64,000 nt of DNA from Ctenosaura bakeri. Lineage: Eukaryota; Chordata; Lepidosauria; Squamata; Iguanidae. Below are positions 32,232 to 46,510 of this stretch, in pieces. The DNA lies in the NCBI GenBank assembly GCA_948474755.1, contig CAOLHI010000396.1:124001-188000 (forward strand). The letters run 5' to 3'. The notes under the pieces are model-generated. The model was not told where the DNA came from and did no database searches. It worked only from the letters and a program-made list of their open reading frames with translations. The translations under genes and the position numbers were made by a program. Each line of letters starts with the position of its first letter. Positions within the stretch are counted from its first letter, which is position 1.

Positions 32232-32421
32232 TTGTGGTTGAAGTATTGAACTGGGACTTGGGCGATTCATATTCAAGACCCTATTGGACTCCAAAACTTA
32301 CTGGGTGACTTTAAATCAGTTATTTTCTCTCAACCTGATGTCTTTTGGCTTTAAAAATGAATTGAACAAAAGGACAGCTATGTAGACCACTTTGAACTCA
32401 TTGGAGAGACAGGAGGGTAAA
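32232..32421 (+). mobile_element. tRNA-derived SINE, second family
   Basis: A decayed tRNA-like head (GTATTGAACTGGGACTTGGG, ATTCAAGACCC) precedes CTTACTGGGTGACTTTAAATC, then a tail unlike the Sauria SINE: CCACTTTGAACTCATTGGAG and AGGAGGGTAAAAA. The tail suggests a SINE mobilised by another LINE. Boundaries approximate. Confidence 0.55.
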
Positions 32422-33779
32422 AAAAGGTTGTGTGTGTTTTTTTTGTTTTTTTTTAATGACTATGATTTCTGTAATTGCATGGTGGTCCCAATAACTCCCT
32501 CTTACTCTTGTTATAACACTTTTTATACTGGCAACCTAATTTTCTATGCTGCATTTTATATATGATGACATACTTGCATTTATCATACAGCTAATAGAAA
32601 GTCTGAAATGGTCTTAAACTACCAGAAGGCAGGATGAATCAGCAAACAAGACCTACACAATTAGCCATCCTCTGTGCTTGGCTGAGGGTTGGATTTACTC
32701 TGTTGGTATTTCTTTTGTTTGTATGAGTTAAGCTGTTTCCAATGTCTACAATTATTGGGTCAATTTAAAATTATGAGATTTTTTTTAAAAAATAACCCAA
32801 CTGTCCTATCTCTTTTTACTCTTGACAAAAAAATTCAAGCACCTAACAGCTTACTATGAAGGTGTGGAATGATTGGTGCTTCTGTCATAATGATTAAATG
32901 ATAGAATCCATGAGCCCTTGGAGTGTACTTGAGGATTTCCCATATGTTCCATCCATCTCATGTGCTTCTGTTAATCCAAAACTACCACTGAAACATAGGA
33001 TCCAGATACAGCTATAGAGGAGCTGCAGTTATAATACATTCAGCTACACAAAGCTTGAAAAAAAATTCATTTCTTGCATTACAAGTCCCATTGTCCCATC
33101 CCATGTAATGAACAACAGCCAACAACATTGTGTGTTCATCTAAGGAGGAGGTTGAGAAAGGTATAAGATGAAAAAACAAGGGGCTATCTCCACGGTCTCA
33201 GGGCTTTGAGCACTCCTGACCTGGCCCCAGTATTGGAGAAGGAGTTGCCCTCACAGTAGAGGTGGCAATGCAGGACAATATTGGCGTAAAAATGGCCACA
33301 ACATTATTAACAAACAAGAATGCAATGCAGCAGAAAATAGGCTAAGTGGGCACTCTTGAAGAGAGGGCTGATTAAGCCAAGCCTCCTCAGGGTAGAAACT
33401 TCCTGGCTCCAAACTGTGGGAAGTTACCCCATTATTTGCCATTGCCTAATTCCTGTGAAGGCAAGATAGGGACCCAGGCAGTTCCTCCAAATGGCACTGG
33501 TTGGCACTTTTGAAGTGGGGTTCAGGCCTGGATCAAGGAACCAGCTCCTTTTACTCCTTGAACTGGATGGCACAGAGCAGACTGGTAGACAAGCCTCTGT
33601 CACCTGTGGGTGAAACTCTTAGAAACAAATTAGTTTATCAAGTGTCCACTCCAAACCAGTTACGACTAAATTCAAATGTTTGGGGCTATGAATCACATAC
33701 AACTCGGAGTAGGTAAAAAACCTGTCTCCAGGGCACAATAAAAAAATTCCTACACAGCCCCTAAAAGTTACTAGCCAAA
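32422..33779. other. NKAIN2: Intron, largely unassigned
   Basis: The part from 33150 to 33650 is less AT-rich (GCCAAGCCTCCTCAGGGTAG, AAGGCAAGATAGGGACCCAG) and may be an old LTR or transposon, but no ends are seen. Confidence 0.4.
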
Positions 33780-33848
33780 TAATAATAATAATAATAAAAT
33801 TTATTTTTATCCTGCCTCTCCCAATGGATCGAGGCGGCAAAGCCCATG
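33780..33848 (-). mobile_element. L2-type LINE 3' end with (AAT)n tail
   Basis: (AATAAT)n at 33781-33797 followed by AAATTTATTTTTATCCTGCC and CCAATGGATCGAGGCGGC is the complement of a common sauropsid LINE 3' terminus ending in a trinucleotide repeat. Confidence 0.55.
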
Positions 33849-34067
33849 CTGCAACGAGAGAGGGAGTGGCTCACCATCAAAAGAGGCTCAATAATGGTCA
33901 AAAGGTGCTTTAAAAGGGAGAGTGCGCACAGGCACATACAAAAGCCAAACAGTATCCTGCATCACTTTGTTGTCAATTGCAAGAGGGTAAAACAACTGTT
34001 GAATAATTGCTGAGAGAGTGCAAGGGATTGGTGAACAAAGGAATCCGAGGTCTGTTGCAGCTTCTTC

Positions 34068-34247
34068 GAACATTTCCACACGGCACACTTATAGCGCGAT
34101 GATTCCACTTTCAACCTCCTATGGAATCCTGGGGTTTGCAGTTCCGGAAGGGGCCGCCTGGCCCCTCCCGGAACTGCAAACCCCAGGATTCCATAGGAGG
34201 TTGAAAGTGGAATCATCGCGCTATAAGAGTGTTGTGCGGAAATGGCC
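34068..34247. mobile_element. GGCC-ended foldback MITE, 180 bp, TTC target duplication
   Basis: Nearly perfect palindrome: CCTCCTATGGAATCCTGGGG and TTTGCAGTTCCGGAAGGGGC fold back on GCCCCTCCCGGAACTGCAAA and the mirrored right arm. Right end GTTGTGCGGAAATGGCC; left end decayed to GAACATTTCCACAC. TTC lies at 34065-34067 and 34248-34250. The high arm identity makes it the youngest-looking copy here. Confidence 0.88.
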
Positions 34248-34250
34248 TTC

Positions 34251-35235
34251 ACATCTCTACAATCATAGACCATTCTTATGTCTGAATAGCCTTTGCTAAG
34301 CCTCTGATTCCTTCTCCCATGTTTCAGATGCTACCATTTTCAGAATCATATGGAGAAGGGGGGAACTGAGGGGTGTACTGAAATAATCATCATAAATGCA
34401 TAATATTTGAATGAGTTTAATATTAAAAAATGTATCTGTTACTTAAAAAAAGGGAGATACTATTTCACATAAAATGATATGTCACATTTCTAATGTAGGA
34501 TTTTTTCATTTAGTTTTACCACAAGAACACCAATTCTAAAATCGTACCCCCCTTTGTTTTGTGAAGCTTCACAATGTGTTGTATTAAGAATATACCAAAT
34601 GGGTGTAGATATAATTTGTTATTATGACAAAGTACAGCATGGCTTGTGAATGGTCAAAAAATGAAGGGAAGCAAAAAGCTCTGTAACAATCCTAGAAGTC
34701 CAAGTTGACAACATGGTTTCATGACAATAGTGTAGAAAATTAACAAAAGGAATGTGATAGCTTTGAGTGTCAATATTTAACTTGGGTAACAGAACACTTA
34801 CAAAATGATTTTTTTTAAAAAAAAAAAGGAAGAAATAGCCTTACTACTGTGTTTGTAGTAGCTTGGAGAATAATTTTCTACAAAACTCATATAACAAGCT
34901 TGTACAATCAATTTAATTATTATGAAAATAAGGCGTATTAGCATAAAGTTTATTCTCTTCATTTATTCTTGGAGAAATATCAGATTGTTTTGGATTGTTT
35001 TTCACATTATGCTTTGGGAAGAAGTGAAGTTGATGAAATTGAAGGGAACATAAGAGACTGTACCCCAAATAAGAAATGACACAAAGACTTACGAGGAGCA
35101 TTGGGGGCTATATTAAATTCAGAGTAATTACTATAAATCATATATATTGTATGATGGATATATTGTAGATTTATATATCTGTTTATAAAATAAGAAAGTC
35201 CCGCCCTTACTCTTTGTTCTCTGTACATGCCTGGA
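34251..35235. other. NKAIN2: Intron, no recognisable element
   Basis: AT-rich, no assignable repeats. Confidence 0.5.
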
Positions 35236-35453
35236 AATGCATTATTGATTGTTCCTGCATTATGATTCCATTAGCAGTCCTGGCTGCATTCTGTGGAAAC
35301 CTGGGATTTGCAGTTTAGGGAGGGACATTTAAAATTCCTGGCCAGAGAGCAATAGTGCCACACCTAACTACAAACCCCAGGGTTCCATAGGATATAACTT
35401 TGTGGTAAGCAAAGTGGAATCATAGTGCTAAAACAATGTTGTGTTAAAAGCCC
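35236..35453. mobile_element. GGCC-type foldback MITE, degraded copy
   Basis: TGATTCCATTAGCAG, CTGTGGAAACCTGGG, TTTGCAGTTTAGGGAGGGAC, then the mirrored ACTACAAACCCCAGGGTTCC and AAAGTGGAATCATAGTGCTA. The termini have lost their GGCC ends. Confidence 0.7.
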
Positions 35454-37808
<2,355 letters not shown>

Positions 37809-37886
37809 TGATCTGACTATGACTTAAACACTGCTAGTCCTACACAATGATCTGACTATGACTTAAACACTGCTAGCCCTACACAA
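37809..37886. repeat. 39-bp tandem duplication
   Basis: TGATCTGACTATGACTTAAA... is repeated once head to tail (37809-37847, 37848-37886) with one C/T difference. A recent local duplication. Confidence 0.93.
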
Positions 37887-38479
37887 TACATTGTGGGAAC
37901 TGTTCAGAAGGCTTTAACACTATCTTACCTTGTGGTAGAATGCATGGTGGGAAGGATGGGCTTCTGAGTTGTGTAAAACTAAAGATTGACTAAACCTCTG
38001 TGAGGTGGAATTCTTGGTTCTATCTCCTAGATGGATGATGATGGTGGTTGTACTTATAGCCTACCTTTGATCCAGCCTTGGGACTCAGGTTAGCTCACAA
38101 CAGTTAAAAGAGATACTGCTGAAAGCCTCTGTAAATGATAAAGCCAGAGTTTCTATGTTTCTTATCATGAATAGAGTAGGTGTGTTCACAGTGACAAAGA
38201 CTGGAAATTGACTAATTCACTCATTCCTGCTTGGGTTGCTTGCATAGTCCGAGAACATTCAGATGTTAAATTGTGTTGTTTGGTCTTGTTTTGTAATTAG
38301 TAGCTTGTTAAGGGCCTGTAATCCAGCTCCCTAATTTTTAGCTTGATTTATTGGAGAGATGCTGTCATTACTTACTCAAGTGAATCCCTAGAAGAAACAC
38401 AGAAATCATTCAAAACAATTAATCTGAGGCAAACATATCAAAACACAACAGGGGAAAAAAAAGGATTTCTTCAAAACTA

Positions 38480-39590
38480 GTGTCATGCCACTGGCTCAGG
38501 ACCCAGACAGGACTCTTCCCAAGAGCCACACCCTAGAGAGATGAGCAGTACAGTACTTATGCCAGGGTGCAGATGGAAAAAGGAGAGCTCAGGCTTCTGG
38601 CAGTGTTTATATAGGGAGAACTTGTTAATTAGGCCACATCTGGGTAGGATGCTGAGACTATACAGTAAGCCCACCACATTTGCAGGTTTCACTTTTGCAG
38701 ATTTGATTATTCATGGTTTATTTGCTGTCACCTCTGCTGCCTCCCTATGTCATTTTTGATAGGGACTGCAAGCCTCGTGAGACTAAAAAACTGTGAACAA
38801 GGTTTGTAAATCCCTGTTAAATAGGGTGTAGGGCAGCAGTGGAGGTGGCAGTAAGCCCCACCAGCCAGCCATTTCTGCCTTGTGAAGGAACCCTGATGGC
38901 TCATAGGAATCTACAGTGGGTTGAATATGGCGATTTTGTGTGTTAAATTTGGTTTGGGAGGGCCTAGAGTTATTCACATATTTTCACTTTCATGGGGGTC
39001 CTGTACCCCTAATTCTAGTAAATTTGGAGGGATGCCTATATAACCAGAGGTCAGGAGAGCAAAAAGCTGCTGGAATCTACTGATTTTGTTGGTGGTGGCA
39101 GAATTGCTGATTCTTGCATTCTTTGCTTGTATTATTTGGACCTTGGCCTTTGTGTGGACTGTGAATTCTGTTCTTGGACACTCCCTCTCTGGACTATTGG
39201 TAAATTTGGACTTGGTGGCTCTAAGCTTGCTATGAGTGTATTGCAGGTGTATTGCTTTAACAAACACTGTTACTAGTTGCTGCTATCTACCTGATTACAC
39301 AGCTGGGAAGCCTTGGAAGACTGCCAGCACAGGACAGCTGTAGTTCTTAAAATCCCTTTGCAGGGATGTACATGAATAGATCTTATTAATGTTGGTGGTC
39401 TGTGGTCTGAGCAGGGGGTTGTACCACATTCTGAAGTTTGATCTGCTCAGACCAAGTGCATTAAGTTGTCTTCCATTTGTAAGGGCCATGGACCAAGATA
39501 CATTACGTCCTAGGGCAAAGCACAAGATAGAAATCTGTGCCTAATCCATTTACTGAAGTTGACTGGACAAGCACTTGACTCTTACATAAC
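38480..39590 (+). mobile_element. Probable LTR, interrupted by a Tigger-like MITE
   Basis: A TGTCATGCCACTGG start and a ...CTCTTACATAACA end followed by TTGGTGACC (a primer-binding-site-like word) suggest a retrotransposon LTR about 730 bp long without the insert. A TATATAGGGAG box lies at 38610. No gag or pol sequence follows, and the second LTR is absent. This is inference from end structure only. Confidence 0.4.
38663..39038 (+). mobile_element. Tigger/pogo-like MITE, first subfamily
   Basis: Left end CAGTAAGCCCACCACATTTG; right end AATTTGGAGGGATGCCTA; TA flanks. The interior follows 28228-28613 closely (CACCTCTGCTGCCTCCC, GGGTTGAATATGG). Confidence 0.85.
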
Positions 39591-39747
39591 ATTGGTGACC
39601 TAACACCACACATGGGACAAACAGGCTGGTTCTGAGAGCCTGGAATGTGATGTATGGTGTACTCGGTGCTGTCCTTCAACAGAAAGGGATATCTGCCCCT
39701 GCTCTCTCCCAGCATTTGCTGTCTAATGATAGGGTCAGTCCTTCTTT
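39591..39747. other. Sequence after the probable LTR, unassigned
   Basis: TTGGTGACCTAACACCACAC and what follows could be LTR-element leader. No coding sequence is seen. Confidence 0.3.
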
Positions 39748-40405
39748 TATGGAATTCAAATATTTATTTAAGTTATATCCCACTTTTCTCCCAAAGTGGC
39801 TTATATAATATGTTAAAACAATACAGCTTAAAAACAATCAGGGATACAAAAATGTAAAATGCATTAAATACAATCCTCTTACATAAAACATTAGCTCAAA
39901 ATAATGAAAAGCATATTAAAACCTACCCATTGCACTACCCCAAACAGATTAAAAACTGAAGGCCTGTTTAAATAGAAAGATCTTGGCCTGCTGGTAAAAG
40001 GAAAGGAGGCAGGGAGGGGGCCAAATAAATCTCCCTAAGCGGAGAGCATCCACTGGGAAGGCTCTCTATTTATACCTGTGAAAGTGATACGACCAAGAAA
40101 AAGCCATCTCCTGAAGATCTTAAGGCTCATACAGGCTCATATAGTGAGATGCAGTCTTTCAGGTGGCCTTGACCTAAAAGGGCTTTATAGGTCATAACCA
40201 AGTTCTGCGGTCAGTCCAAGTGTATACCTAAGCCACAGACCTGAGATTTCAGGGGGAGCATAACCCCATGTAGCACAGACTGAACTGCTATTCCCTGATC
40301 TGTTTTCCAACTGACCAGAGGCACCTCTGTCTTGTCTGGATTAAGCTTCAGTTTGCTTGCCCTCATCCAGTCCATTACTGGCAACAGACAGGAAATATGG
40401 CAGTA
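39748..40405 (-). mobile_element. L2 LINE 3' part, antisense
   Basis: On the minus strand, after an A/T-rich 3' end (complement of TTTATTTAAGTTATATCCCA), the sequence reads into the L2 RT C-terminal region: MDWMRASKLKLNPDKTEV at about 40375-40320. The plus strand contains ACCTCTGTCTTGTCTGGATT and AGGGGGAGCATAACCCCATG, common in sauropsid L2. Frameshifts are numerous. Confidence 0.8.
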
Positions 40406-42298
40406 AATTTTCTGCCCTATGTTGCTGGATCAACAGTTCCTTTCTATACATATTTCTGATACTTCCTGAAAATACTTACATCATTAGATGCTGACTTACT
40501 CCTAATAGGTATCATTTGTCTATCATAGACTACAGAAATATGAAAGTTAATGTAAGATGGTGATAAAAAAAAAATCTAAAATCTCAGGTATTATTTTGAC
40601 TGTACTGCAGATCAGCAACTGTCTGGGCCATGAAATTCTTGTGTGCACATTGCAAAAATATTCAGGCTAGTAACAACATTAAACTGTGAATTTCCTCTAA
40701 AAGCATCTGTTAGATTGTCTCCAAGATCCTGCACTAAATTCTTTGCACTACCTAGGCTTTCAGCTAAGAATAAATATGACAGTAAGTATGGAATGGCACT
40801 CCTGAGTATTTTCTCCTCCTCAGAAATGTATATTGAATCTTTAAAAAGAGAGGGAGAGAAAGGGATTGCATTGAATTAGCTCTAAATAGAGAATAAAAAG
40901 TAACCTTTAGGGAAGCAAAGGGCTAAGCTCTATCTTACACCCGGGACATAGCTCAGGTTGTAAACCATGAAAGATAATCTTGCACAAGATGGCTATAGGA
41001 ATTGTAAGTTAAAATTACAGCCTAGTAATTGGTCATCTGGGTATGCATTGTTGTCGATTGGTATAATATATAGCTTTCTGCCACATTTTTTTTTCGGGCG
41101 AGAGAATTTTGAAGCTCATTTATTTTCTTAGTTAGGCTCACCTATGTTAAAGTTTTCTGCCATTAATATCAAGATGCCAACATATTTCAAGCTGTTCCCA
41201 TGTCTTCTGGGAGAAAGTTTACTAATGGCTGCTTTCCTCCCCTTGTCACAGAGGTTGTAACATTTTTGCAGCTGCTCTTTATTGAAGTGAAAGAGCTCTG
41301 ATAACGATAACGGGGTATTCAGAATGATGTGATTACCACCTCTTCATAAGATTGAAGCAGCTAAAGAATTGGCAGTGAACAGCCATGCAGAGATGCTCAC
41401 ATCCCATTACAGATACGTAGTTTGAAGTTTGGCAGTGGACTCAGGACACTTAATGTCACTATGTCACTGTTAATGTCTTCGCCATGACACATAGCTTTCA
41501 TAGTCTGTCAAAATTACTATGACCATGAAGATTGGTGACAAAAAGAAGGACAAAAGGTCAGTTTTAGAAAGCTGCCCTACACCCTTACTGCTTCTTGTCA
41601 AAAATACATATTACATAAAAGTGATCCTTACAAGTTAAACAGGAACTTTTAAGTAAATGCTGTGCTGGGAAACTAGCTGCCTCCTTCTCTGCCACATATG
41701 GTAGGAATAGATTAAAGATATGGATTTCTAACTTTATTTTAAGATGGGATTTTCTTCTAGTTGAGAACTCTTGGGTCACTGGAGGTACATCTTGTTGTGT
41801 CCTTGCATCATGGAATGCATGAAATTTTAATTTTTCAATTATCACCTTTAAGGAAGGTGACTGGTTACTTAGAAATGTTGCCATCAAAAAAAAAAAAAGA
41901 GTCACAACTGTTACAAACACAAGTCTCAGAAAAATATTTTCCAAAGTAAATGCTAAAAACCAAGGGTAGCCATATTGGTTCATGAAAACAAAGCAAAATC
42001 TAGAATCTGCAGACAGGCAGTATTTTTATTAGGACCAGCTAAAATTTCACATGAAGTATAAGCTTTCAGATTCTGCCGAGGTGATATAAAGAACACTCAC
42101 AAAATTTCTCATCTTTAATGGAGGATGAGATCTTCACTAAGGATGTAAATATTTGACATGTTGTGCTGTTTTCTCCCTGCTGTGAGAGTAATTGAATATT
42201 TCTGCCCAGTTCTTGCCCAGTATCCATCCATGTTTCATCAGGTGCTTCAGGAAATTATTCTGCACAGGAACACACATGGGATTTTTCTATGAATCATT
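40406..42298. other. NKAIN2: Intron, no recognisable element
   Basis: AT-rich. A 132-codon minus-strand frame (41585-41983) is hydrophobic in its first half, but an A/T-rich noncoding origin is likely and I recognise no family. Confidence 0.4.
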
Positions 42299-42299
42299 T

Positions 42300-42319
42300 G
42301 TGTGTGTGTGTGTGTGTGT
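42300..42319. repeat. (TG)n microsatellite
   Basis: Ten TG units, followed after 10 bp by a short (TA)n. Confidence 0.9.
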
Positions 42320-42354
42320 ACGTGTAAATATATATATATAAACAGAGAACCAAA

Positions 42355-43255
42355 ATAGTCAGGTGCTTCTTTGCACAGGAAACAGCAATCTTGCATGAAA
42401 AGTAGTCTTGCAACAACAACCATGTGACTATCTGCAAAAAAAAAACACCTGTTAGTTTGTGCAGAAAGTTTGTTTTATTGCAAAGACAATTTGTGCAAAA
42501 ATCATTCTCCAGAAAACTGCATGATTTATTTTATTTTATTTTATTTTTTTGTGTCAATGTGTGTGTGGGGTATCTGTGCAAAAACACAAGGTTTTCGCAC
42601 AAAAAATAAGAGGGTTTCTACAAAAAACAAAACAAAACAGCACTTTTGCTATCACACATACACGTCGCTATCTGGAAACATTACAAACACATTAAAAAGT
42701 GTATTTCTGCACAGAATATTTTGTGTTGTATACCCACTTAACAAAACTGTGCAAAATTCTCACCACTGTGTTATTCTTCCCTACCAGATTTTCGGCCAGG
42801 AAACAAATAAATGTGGATTTCTTTCCATTCAAGTCTTCACACACCAAGATGCCTCATTATAAATGTCTAGCACTGTGAGATTGTATTTATTTACTTATTT
42901 TTATAATTCGAGACAGTTTTACAAAAAGAAAGTCATTCCTTTAAAACTTCCTTGAAAACCTCTCGTGCAAAAACCAGTTTATTCATTGTTAAATGAGACT
43001 TGGAACATTTGCACATAGGTTGTTTTTTGTTTGTTTGCACAGAAAACCACACTTTTTGCACAACAAACAGCATTTTGAGTAGACAAAATACTTACCATAT
43101 ATTGCTGTTTCCTGCACAGAAAGTGGTGTTTTCTCTACAAAAAAAAAGCTAAGTGTGATGTTTGCATAGAATAAGCCCCGAACTGTAAAGATACTCATCA
43201 GTTGAGGATTCTCCTTCTCAGGATTTCCTGGCACTGTTTTTCAACCATTTTTAAT
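42355..43255. repeat. Degenerate TTTGCACAGAAAACAG-type array
   Basis: Variants of TTTTGCACAGAAAACA recur irregularly every 30-60 nt (TTTGCACAGGAAACAG near 42370, TTGTGCAAAAATCATT near 42490, CTGCACAGAATATTTTG near 42709, TTTGCACAGAAAACC near 43035, CCTGCACAGAAAGTGG near 43110). It ends with GCATAGAATAAGCCCCGAAC and CTCATCAG, a module also found at 45795. The period is not fixed. I do not recognise the family. Confidence 0.6.
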
Positions 43256-44640
43256 ATTCTTTCCAACTCTAGTTTTCAATTAAACTGATTCCCAAGAATC
43301 AGTGCTATTGCAGAGTCACTTGTAGTTGTGCATGTATTAGGTGACAAGTAGCAATTTGATGCAATCTCACACTAGAAGAAATGGGGAGTCCTCACCTCTG
43401 AAAATATTCTGTATTGTTATGTACAACCTGATACGTTCACTCCTGCCAGTCCCTGCACAAACTCTATTTCCATGTTAAGACCTCATGGCTACAAGATCTG
43501 ACCACACCTTTGAACTTCCATGTTTCTCTTCTACTTTTTTGACTTATCTAGACTAATAAAACATTCTTGAGAATTTAGGGCTTGAACCCTCCTGGAAAAT
43601 TCTCTTTGGTTAGAGGTGTTGCTTGCCTTGCAGATTTTGGATTTGTTTAAAGTATTTTTCATTATTTCTATTGTGAAACCTTGTGCTGTTGAAACCTTGA
43701 GTTATTTTTGAACTTTGCATTGGCATAGAGAAGCTGCATGGGAAAAAAAAAAAAAACGCATAGCAACACTCCTGGCTTCCAAAAGATGCCAAGGCTCTAG
43801 AGAAGTTTGTCTCCACCCCCGTAGTACAATCCTTTACATGTCTACCCAGAAATAAATTCCACTGAGTTAAGGGGGTTACTCCAAGATAAATGAATATTGG
43901 ATTACAGCCTGAAAGTGCTGCCTGTCCTAACTAGGCATGAAGAATCAGTGTGTTTCCAATCTGCATCAGTTTGACAGGTGTCCATTCATATATCCATTCA
44001 TTCAGTTTCTGTATCACTCTACAGTGTCTTTAAAGCATACCAGATTTGCATTTATTTACATGCACAGTTTCCTCAAACGTATGTACTTTTTCCTAATATA
44101 CAAGTTTTTGGATGTAATTTTTGAGAGGAGCTGCATATTACAACATTCAAAGAAAGGCTGAATCAAACTAATAACTCCAGTCTTTAAAGTAGCATCAGAA
44201 GTGTAAATTAGGTCAATTGGCTTTAAAATGCAGACTAAATGAAATTTTCCACACTTTCTAAATATATGGCAAAAACACCATTGCTCATGGTACACGTTTT
44301 TCCCTGCACTACTGTGCAGGAAAGGTATAATTTGGATTTAATTTTCTTTCTTTCAATAGCCTTTTACATTGTTCTAATTTTACTGTACATGTCAATCTTT
44401 CACTGCCTCTGTGTTAAGAGCTATGCAGGTAAAACAGTGATATAAACAGGTAATAGCAAGTCAATGAGGGTAAACAGCAGCACATTAAAAATAAACAGTT
44501 GCTCCAAAGAGACAAATAACCTTCTCTTCGAGACAGTAAATGTCAAAGAAGAAATTATGGTAGCAGGGAATGCTTATATTTATTGGACTAAATGGAGTAA
44601 TTTCCCTTGCTTGCTATGACTTTTTGAACCTAGATGTTAA
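43256..44640. other. NKAIN2: Intron, no recognisable element
   Basis: AT-rich with an A run at 43743. Nothing assignable. Confidence 0.5.
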
Positions 44641-44643
44641 GAG

Positions 44644-44669
<26 letters not shown>
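44641..44669. repeat. (GAG)n microsatellite
   Basis: Nine to ten units just left of a MITE. Confidence 0.95.
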
Positions 44670-44674
<5 letters not shown>

Positions 44675-44687
44675 TAAGATGCTAAGG

Positions 44688-44889
44688 GGCCATTTCTACA
44701 CTACACTGTTATAGCGCTATTGTTCCACTTTCAACATCCTGTGGAATTCTGGGGTTTGTAATTTACTGAGGCCAAAGAGCTCTCTGGCTGAGAATTCTAA
44801 AGGCCCCTCCCTAAACTTTAAACTCCAGGATTCCGCAGGACGTTGAAAGTGGAATAATAGCACTATAACAGTGTAGTGCGGAAATGGCC
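44688..44889. mobile_element. GGCC-ended foldback MITE, 202 bp
   Basis: GGCCATTTCTACACTACACTG at the left and GTGTAGTGCGGAAATGGCC at the right; TTATAGCGCTATTGTTCC and its mirror TGGAATAATAGCACTATAAC lie inside. The 3-bp flanks (AGG, TAG) do not match, unlike other copies. Confidence 0.88.
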
Positions 44890-45744
44890 TAGGATACTTG
44901 TGCTGTCCCCTGCATACTGCACTGAACTTGGCCCTGGTTACAATATGAAATCAGCTTTTAATGTATTACTTAGCCGTGGGCAAACAGAACTCTCTCAGCC
45001 TTACTTATCCACCCCTCCACGAAAAAACTTTTGAGGTTCTCTCAAGAGCAAAATGCTATAGAGAGGAATGATGCAAATGTTTTTCAATACAGAGTGACTC
45101 CTTTTACCACATATCTGTAATTATGAGTAATAATTATAGTGGGGGTCCTTCCAGTGCTTTCTTTGTTGCAGGAGAGAATGAAGAGAATATTGAAAATAAA
45201 AAGGAAGTGAGAGATAGAAAGTGAGAGAGAGGGACCACCCTCGGGCAGGAATATCCTATAATTCAGGATTTCTGATTGTTCTTACTGTTTGGAGGCTACA
45301 CAGGTCTATAGTTCATAAGAGTAAAAACACTATGTACAAAATGTGCAAAAATATTGGCCTTAATTCACTAAGGTAGTTACAGATGTGTAACCTAGAGTTA
45401 CACACTTGCAACCGGTTCATATGCACATACCCTATGTATTCCCCGGTTTAGGGGATATATAGGGACCGTGAAAATCCCCAAATCCCCGTTTGCTAGGCAA
45501 CAGCCTGCTCTTGATCAGGAAGCAGATAACTCACATTTTGAGCTCACTCTTCCTGAGAGTGATCTTTGTTACAAGGGGGAAATGCAACAGAGGCCCTGCT
45601 TCTGGCTGTCACACCAGAGATCACTTACAGGAGGTGGTGGAAATGTCAATCAGCTACTTTCTAATTGACAAGGGAACAGATCCCCATTTACTGGGGTAAA
45701 TGAGGATTTGGATCTTAATTAAGGTGGTTACAAAGCTAAGCAGG
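44890..45744. other. NKAIN2: Intron, unassigned
   Basis: The stretch 45370-45720 is less AT-rich and includes CGGTTTAGGGGATATATAGG. It may be an old element without recognisable ends. Confidence 0.4.
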
Positions 45745-45870
45745 TTTTCCTGCACCAAAAATGTTATTTTCTATGCAAAATCCCCATGTGCAATGTTTGC
45801 ACAGCATAAGTCCCAGACTGAAAACGCTCTTCAAAAACGATCAAAGACTTCCTCGCAGCAAGAGGAAGGT
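45745..45870. repeat. Second copy of the GCACAGAAAACA-type repeat
   Basis: TTTTCCTGCACCAAAAATG, CAATGTTTGCACAGCATAAG and TCCCAGACTGAAAACGCTC align with the end of the 42355-43255 array (TGATGTTTGCATAGAATAAG, CCCCGAACTGTAAAG). Confidence 0.6.
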
Positions 45871-46068
45871 TGCTAGAATTATTTCTTGCCTCCTTAGACA
45901 ACAAAATTAGGGGGGGGGATCACTAACAGATGGAATTATCTTCCCACCAGTATCATACCAATTCATGCACACTGATTTCATGTATCTGTCCCTCAAATTT
46001 CAACATGCAGTTGTCTGTTTCCTGCAAAGTTCAGCAATTTTGTCAAGTCTTTTCTAATCTAAGACATT

Positions 46069-46510
46069 GGCCATTTCCGCACAGGTTAAAAAAAACGGTG
46101 CAGTGCGTCCTCCACAGAGGACGTCTGCACCTTGGAGCAGACTGGTTCCAGACTACTTAGCGTACATCCGCACCTCAGTCCACTCTGCAGTGACCCCAAG
46201 TGGTCCTCCAGCGTGTTTTTGAAAAACCTGATTTTTTAGGTTTTTCAAAATGCCAGTGCGCACCATTGCGTGCCTGCTCTCCAATGCAGATTCATAGACT
46301 CGCACCAATGTGAGCCTGCGATCTGTGGATCTTTAGGCTGGCAAGCTTCAGCAGTTGGTCGTGACCCAAAACCAACCAGAAGCCGCTATTTTGGATGCTG
46401 TGGATCTGTGATCACACACTGCTCCTCCTCGCCCCGGACTAGATCGGACCCAAAGAAGATCTGGTGAGTAGTGGCAGGGAGCAATTTCCTCACCGCGTGT
46501 GGAAATGGCC
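46069..46510. mobile_element. GGCC-ended CpG-rich MITE, 442 bp, ATT target duplication
   Basis: Ends GGCCATTTCCGCACAGG and GCGTGTGGAAATGGCC, flanked by ATT at 46066-46068 and 46511-46513. The interior (GGTGCAGTGCGTCCTCC, CACAGAGGACGTCTGCACC, and a TTTTTGAAAAACCTG hairpin) is unrelated to the 180-200-bp MITEs but the ends are the same. Confidence 0.88.

Noticed and set aside
41585..41983. 132-codon minus-strand ORF with a hydrophobic start
   Set aside because: No family recognised, AT-rich composition, no splice or promoter context, and an A run interrupts the plausible reading.
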